Under the pieces are notes generated by a model. The model worked only from the letters and a program-made list of their open reading frames with translations, searched no databases and was not told the DNA's origin. Source: Helicobacteraceae bacterium (lineage in GTDB: Bacteria; Campylobacterota; Campylobacteria; Campylobacterales; SZUA-545). From it: a DNA stretch of 22,851 nt. Location: assembly GCA_031275395.1 (NCBI GenBank), contig JAISOU010000068.1:1-22851 (forward strand). The letters are read 5' to 3'. The translations under genes were made by a program, and so were the position numbers. Position 1 is the first letter of the stretch. Every line of letters begins with the position of its first letter. Positions 22,031 through 22,851 of the stretch are shown in pieces.

Positions 22031-22851
22031 ATGTTGGAAAATCGGTTAAAGGCTCTTAGCGCGGCGATCGTTCAAAGTTACGACGATCTAAGCGAAACGA
22101 TCAAGTTCGGTTCGGCGGCTCTGCCCGCGTCCAAAAAACTTGTCAAACTTTTGGGTAAATTGCAGGCGCTTTTATTCCCCGCCTATTTTGGCAAACCTTT
22201 TAGTATTCCCGCTTCGGTTAGCTGTCATGTGGGAGTCGCGCTGGAGGAGATTCAAACCGAGCTTAGCCGCGAGGTCGCCAAAGCGTTACCGCATTTGGAG
22301 CGCTACGCCAAAGAAGAAACAAACGATCTTGCCGCCGAAGCGCGTTGGCTCGTTATCGCGTTTTTGGAGCAACTGCCGCAGATACGCGAGGCGCTAGAAG
22401 CGGATATTCAAGCCGCTTACGACGGCGATCCCGCCGCTTTTAGTAAAGACGAGGTGATCGCCTCTTATCCCGGATTTTACGCGGTGATGACCTATCGCTT
22501 GGCAAATCGGCTTCATAAATTGGGAGCGCCGCTGATTCCGCGAATCTGGTCTGAACACGCGCACGGGCGCACGGGAATCGATATTCACCCGGGGGCTTCG
22601 ATCGGGCGATATTTTTTTATCGATCACGGCACGGGCATTGTGATCGGCGAAACGACCGTGATTGGAAACCATGTCAAAATATATCAGGGCGTTACGCTAG
22701 GCGGCATATCGACTCGCGGCGGGCAGGCTTTGCGGGGCGTTAAGCGCCACCCTACTGTGGAGGATTACGTTACCATTTATAGCGGCGCGTCGATCTTTGG
22801 CGGACAAACGGTTATAGGAAAGCATAGCGTGATCGGCTCAAACGTGTTTAT
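22031..22851 (+). CDS. cysE: Serine O-acetyltransferase, 3'-truncated by window edge
   Basis: A frame open from ATG 22031 to the right edge gives 273 residues of a serine acetyltransferase of the long-N-terminus type. The left-handed beta-helix region contains GIDIHPGASIG (182-192), the catalytic IDHGTG with His199, GIVIGETTVIGN (202-213) and YQGVTLGGISTRGG (218-231), the family signature. It makes O-acetylserine, the precursor of cysteine, in the cytoplasm. The N-terminal helical part has the DIQAAYDGDPAA and SYPGFYAVMTYRLAN landmarks. The product probably ends within 30-50 residues beyond the window. The start has only a weak ribosome site (GGGCGGAC) and is 116 bases from the divergent slyD gene. 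No cysK is seen. Confidence 0.93.
   Translation, partial: MLENRLKALSAAIVQSYDDLSETIKFGSAALPASKKLVKLLGKLQALLFPAYFGKPFSIPASVSCHVGVALEEIQTELSREVAKALPHLERYAKEETNDLAAEARWLVIAFLEQLPQIREALEADIQAAYDGDPAAFSKDEVIASYPGFYAVMTYRLANRLHKLGAPLIPRIWSEHAHGRTGIDIHPGASIGRYFFIDHGTGIVIGETTVIGNHVKIYQGVTLGGISTRGGQALRGVKRHPTVEDYVTIYSGASIFGGQTVIGKHSVIGSNVF

Noticed and set aside
1-22851. Insertion sequences, CRISPR array, tRNA or rRNA genes
   Set aside because: I saw no transposase-like protein, no regularly spaced repeats and no tRNA- or rRNA-like sequence on either strand. The Fic gene has no visible terminal repeats or target-site duplication.

Overview
The window looks like a chromosomal segment of a Campylobacterota-type (epsilonproteobacterial) bacterium. 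Three things suggest this: a MagIII-like DNA glycosylase of the Helicobacter kind, a long homopolymeric G tract inside a surface-sugar gene, and a compact layout with many ATGA overlaps. The assignment is inference and I cannot name a genus. The octamer GCGATCGC is strikingly over-represented (18 copies found by eye), so the genome has its own sequence signature.

Region 1 (1-17551, nearly all on the minus strand) is a surface-polysaccharide (LPS O-antigen or capsule) cluster. Reading with transcription from the right, it holds a GT11 fucosyltransferase-like gene, a GT2 glycosyltransferase, rfbF (glucose-1-phosphate cytidylyltransferase), a radical SAM/SPASM protein, two tandem paralogous SDR enzymes, a third SDR, an RmlC-like epimerase, rfbH (CDP-4-keto-6-deoxyglucose 3-dehydrase), rfbG (CDP-glucose 4,6-dehydratase) and, after an interruption, an acetolactate-synthase-like ThDP enzyme, the two halves of a transketolase, a GT23-like protein, a second GT11 gene, decayed fragments, and a GT4 glycosyltransferase that runs off the left edge. 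RfbF, RfbG and RfbH define a CDP-3,6-dideoxyhexulose route. The ThDP enzyme resembles YerE, which adds a two-carbon branch in yersiniose synthesis. A separate split transketolase, an epimerase, several reductases and a radical SAM enzyme suggest a two-carbon-branched or otherwise unusual CDP-sugar that I cannot match to a described pathway.

Region 2 (6615-7736) is a lone plus-strand Fic-family AMPylator gene between the ThDP gene and rfbG, with tandem repeats over its probable promoter.

Region 3 (17591-22851) is housekeeping: hpf and an aldo/keto reductase on minus; a YmdB-family phosphodiesterase and a MagIII-like glycosylase on plus; then, on minus, a SlyD-like FKBP isomerase, a frameshifted membrane-anchored gene and a 56-residue basic protein; then a serine acetyltransferase on plus that runs off the right edge.

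Several genes are broken or switchable. There is a 15-G tract in the ThDP enzyme, a single-base frameshift in the transketolase N-terminal subunit, two mutually compensating frameshifts in the membrane-anchored gene, and a remnant of a TylF-type methyltransferase. Either this locus is under contingency or decay, or part of the pattern is homopolymer sequencing error. The sequence alone cannot separate these.
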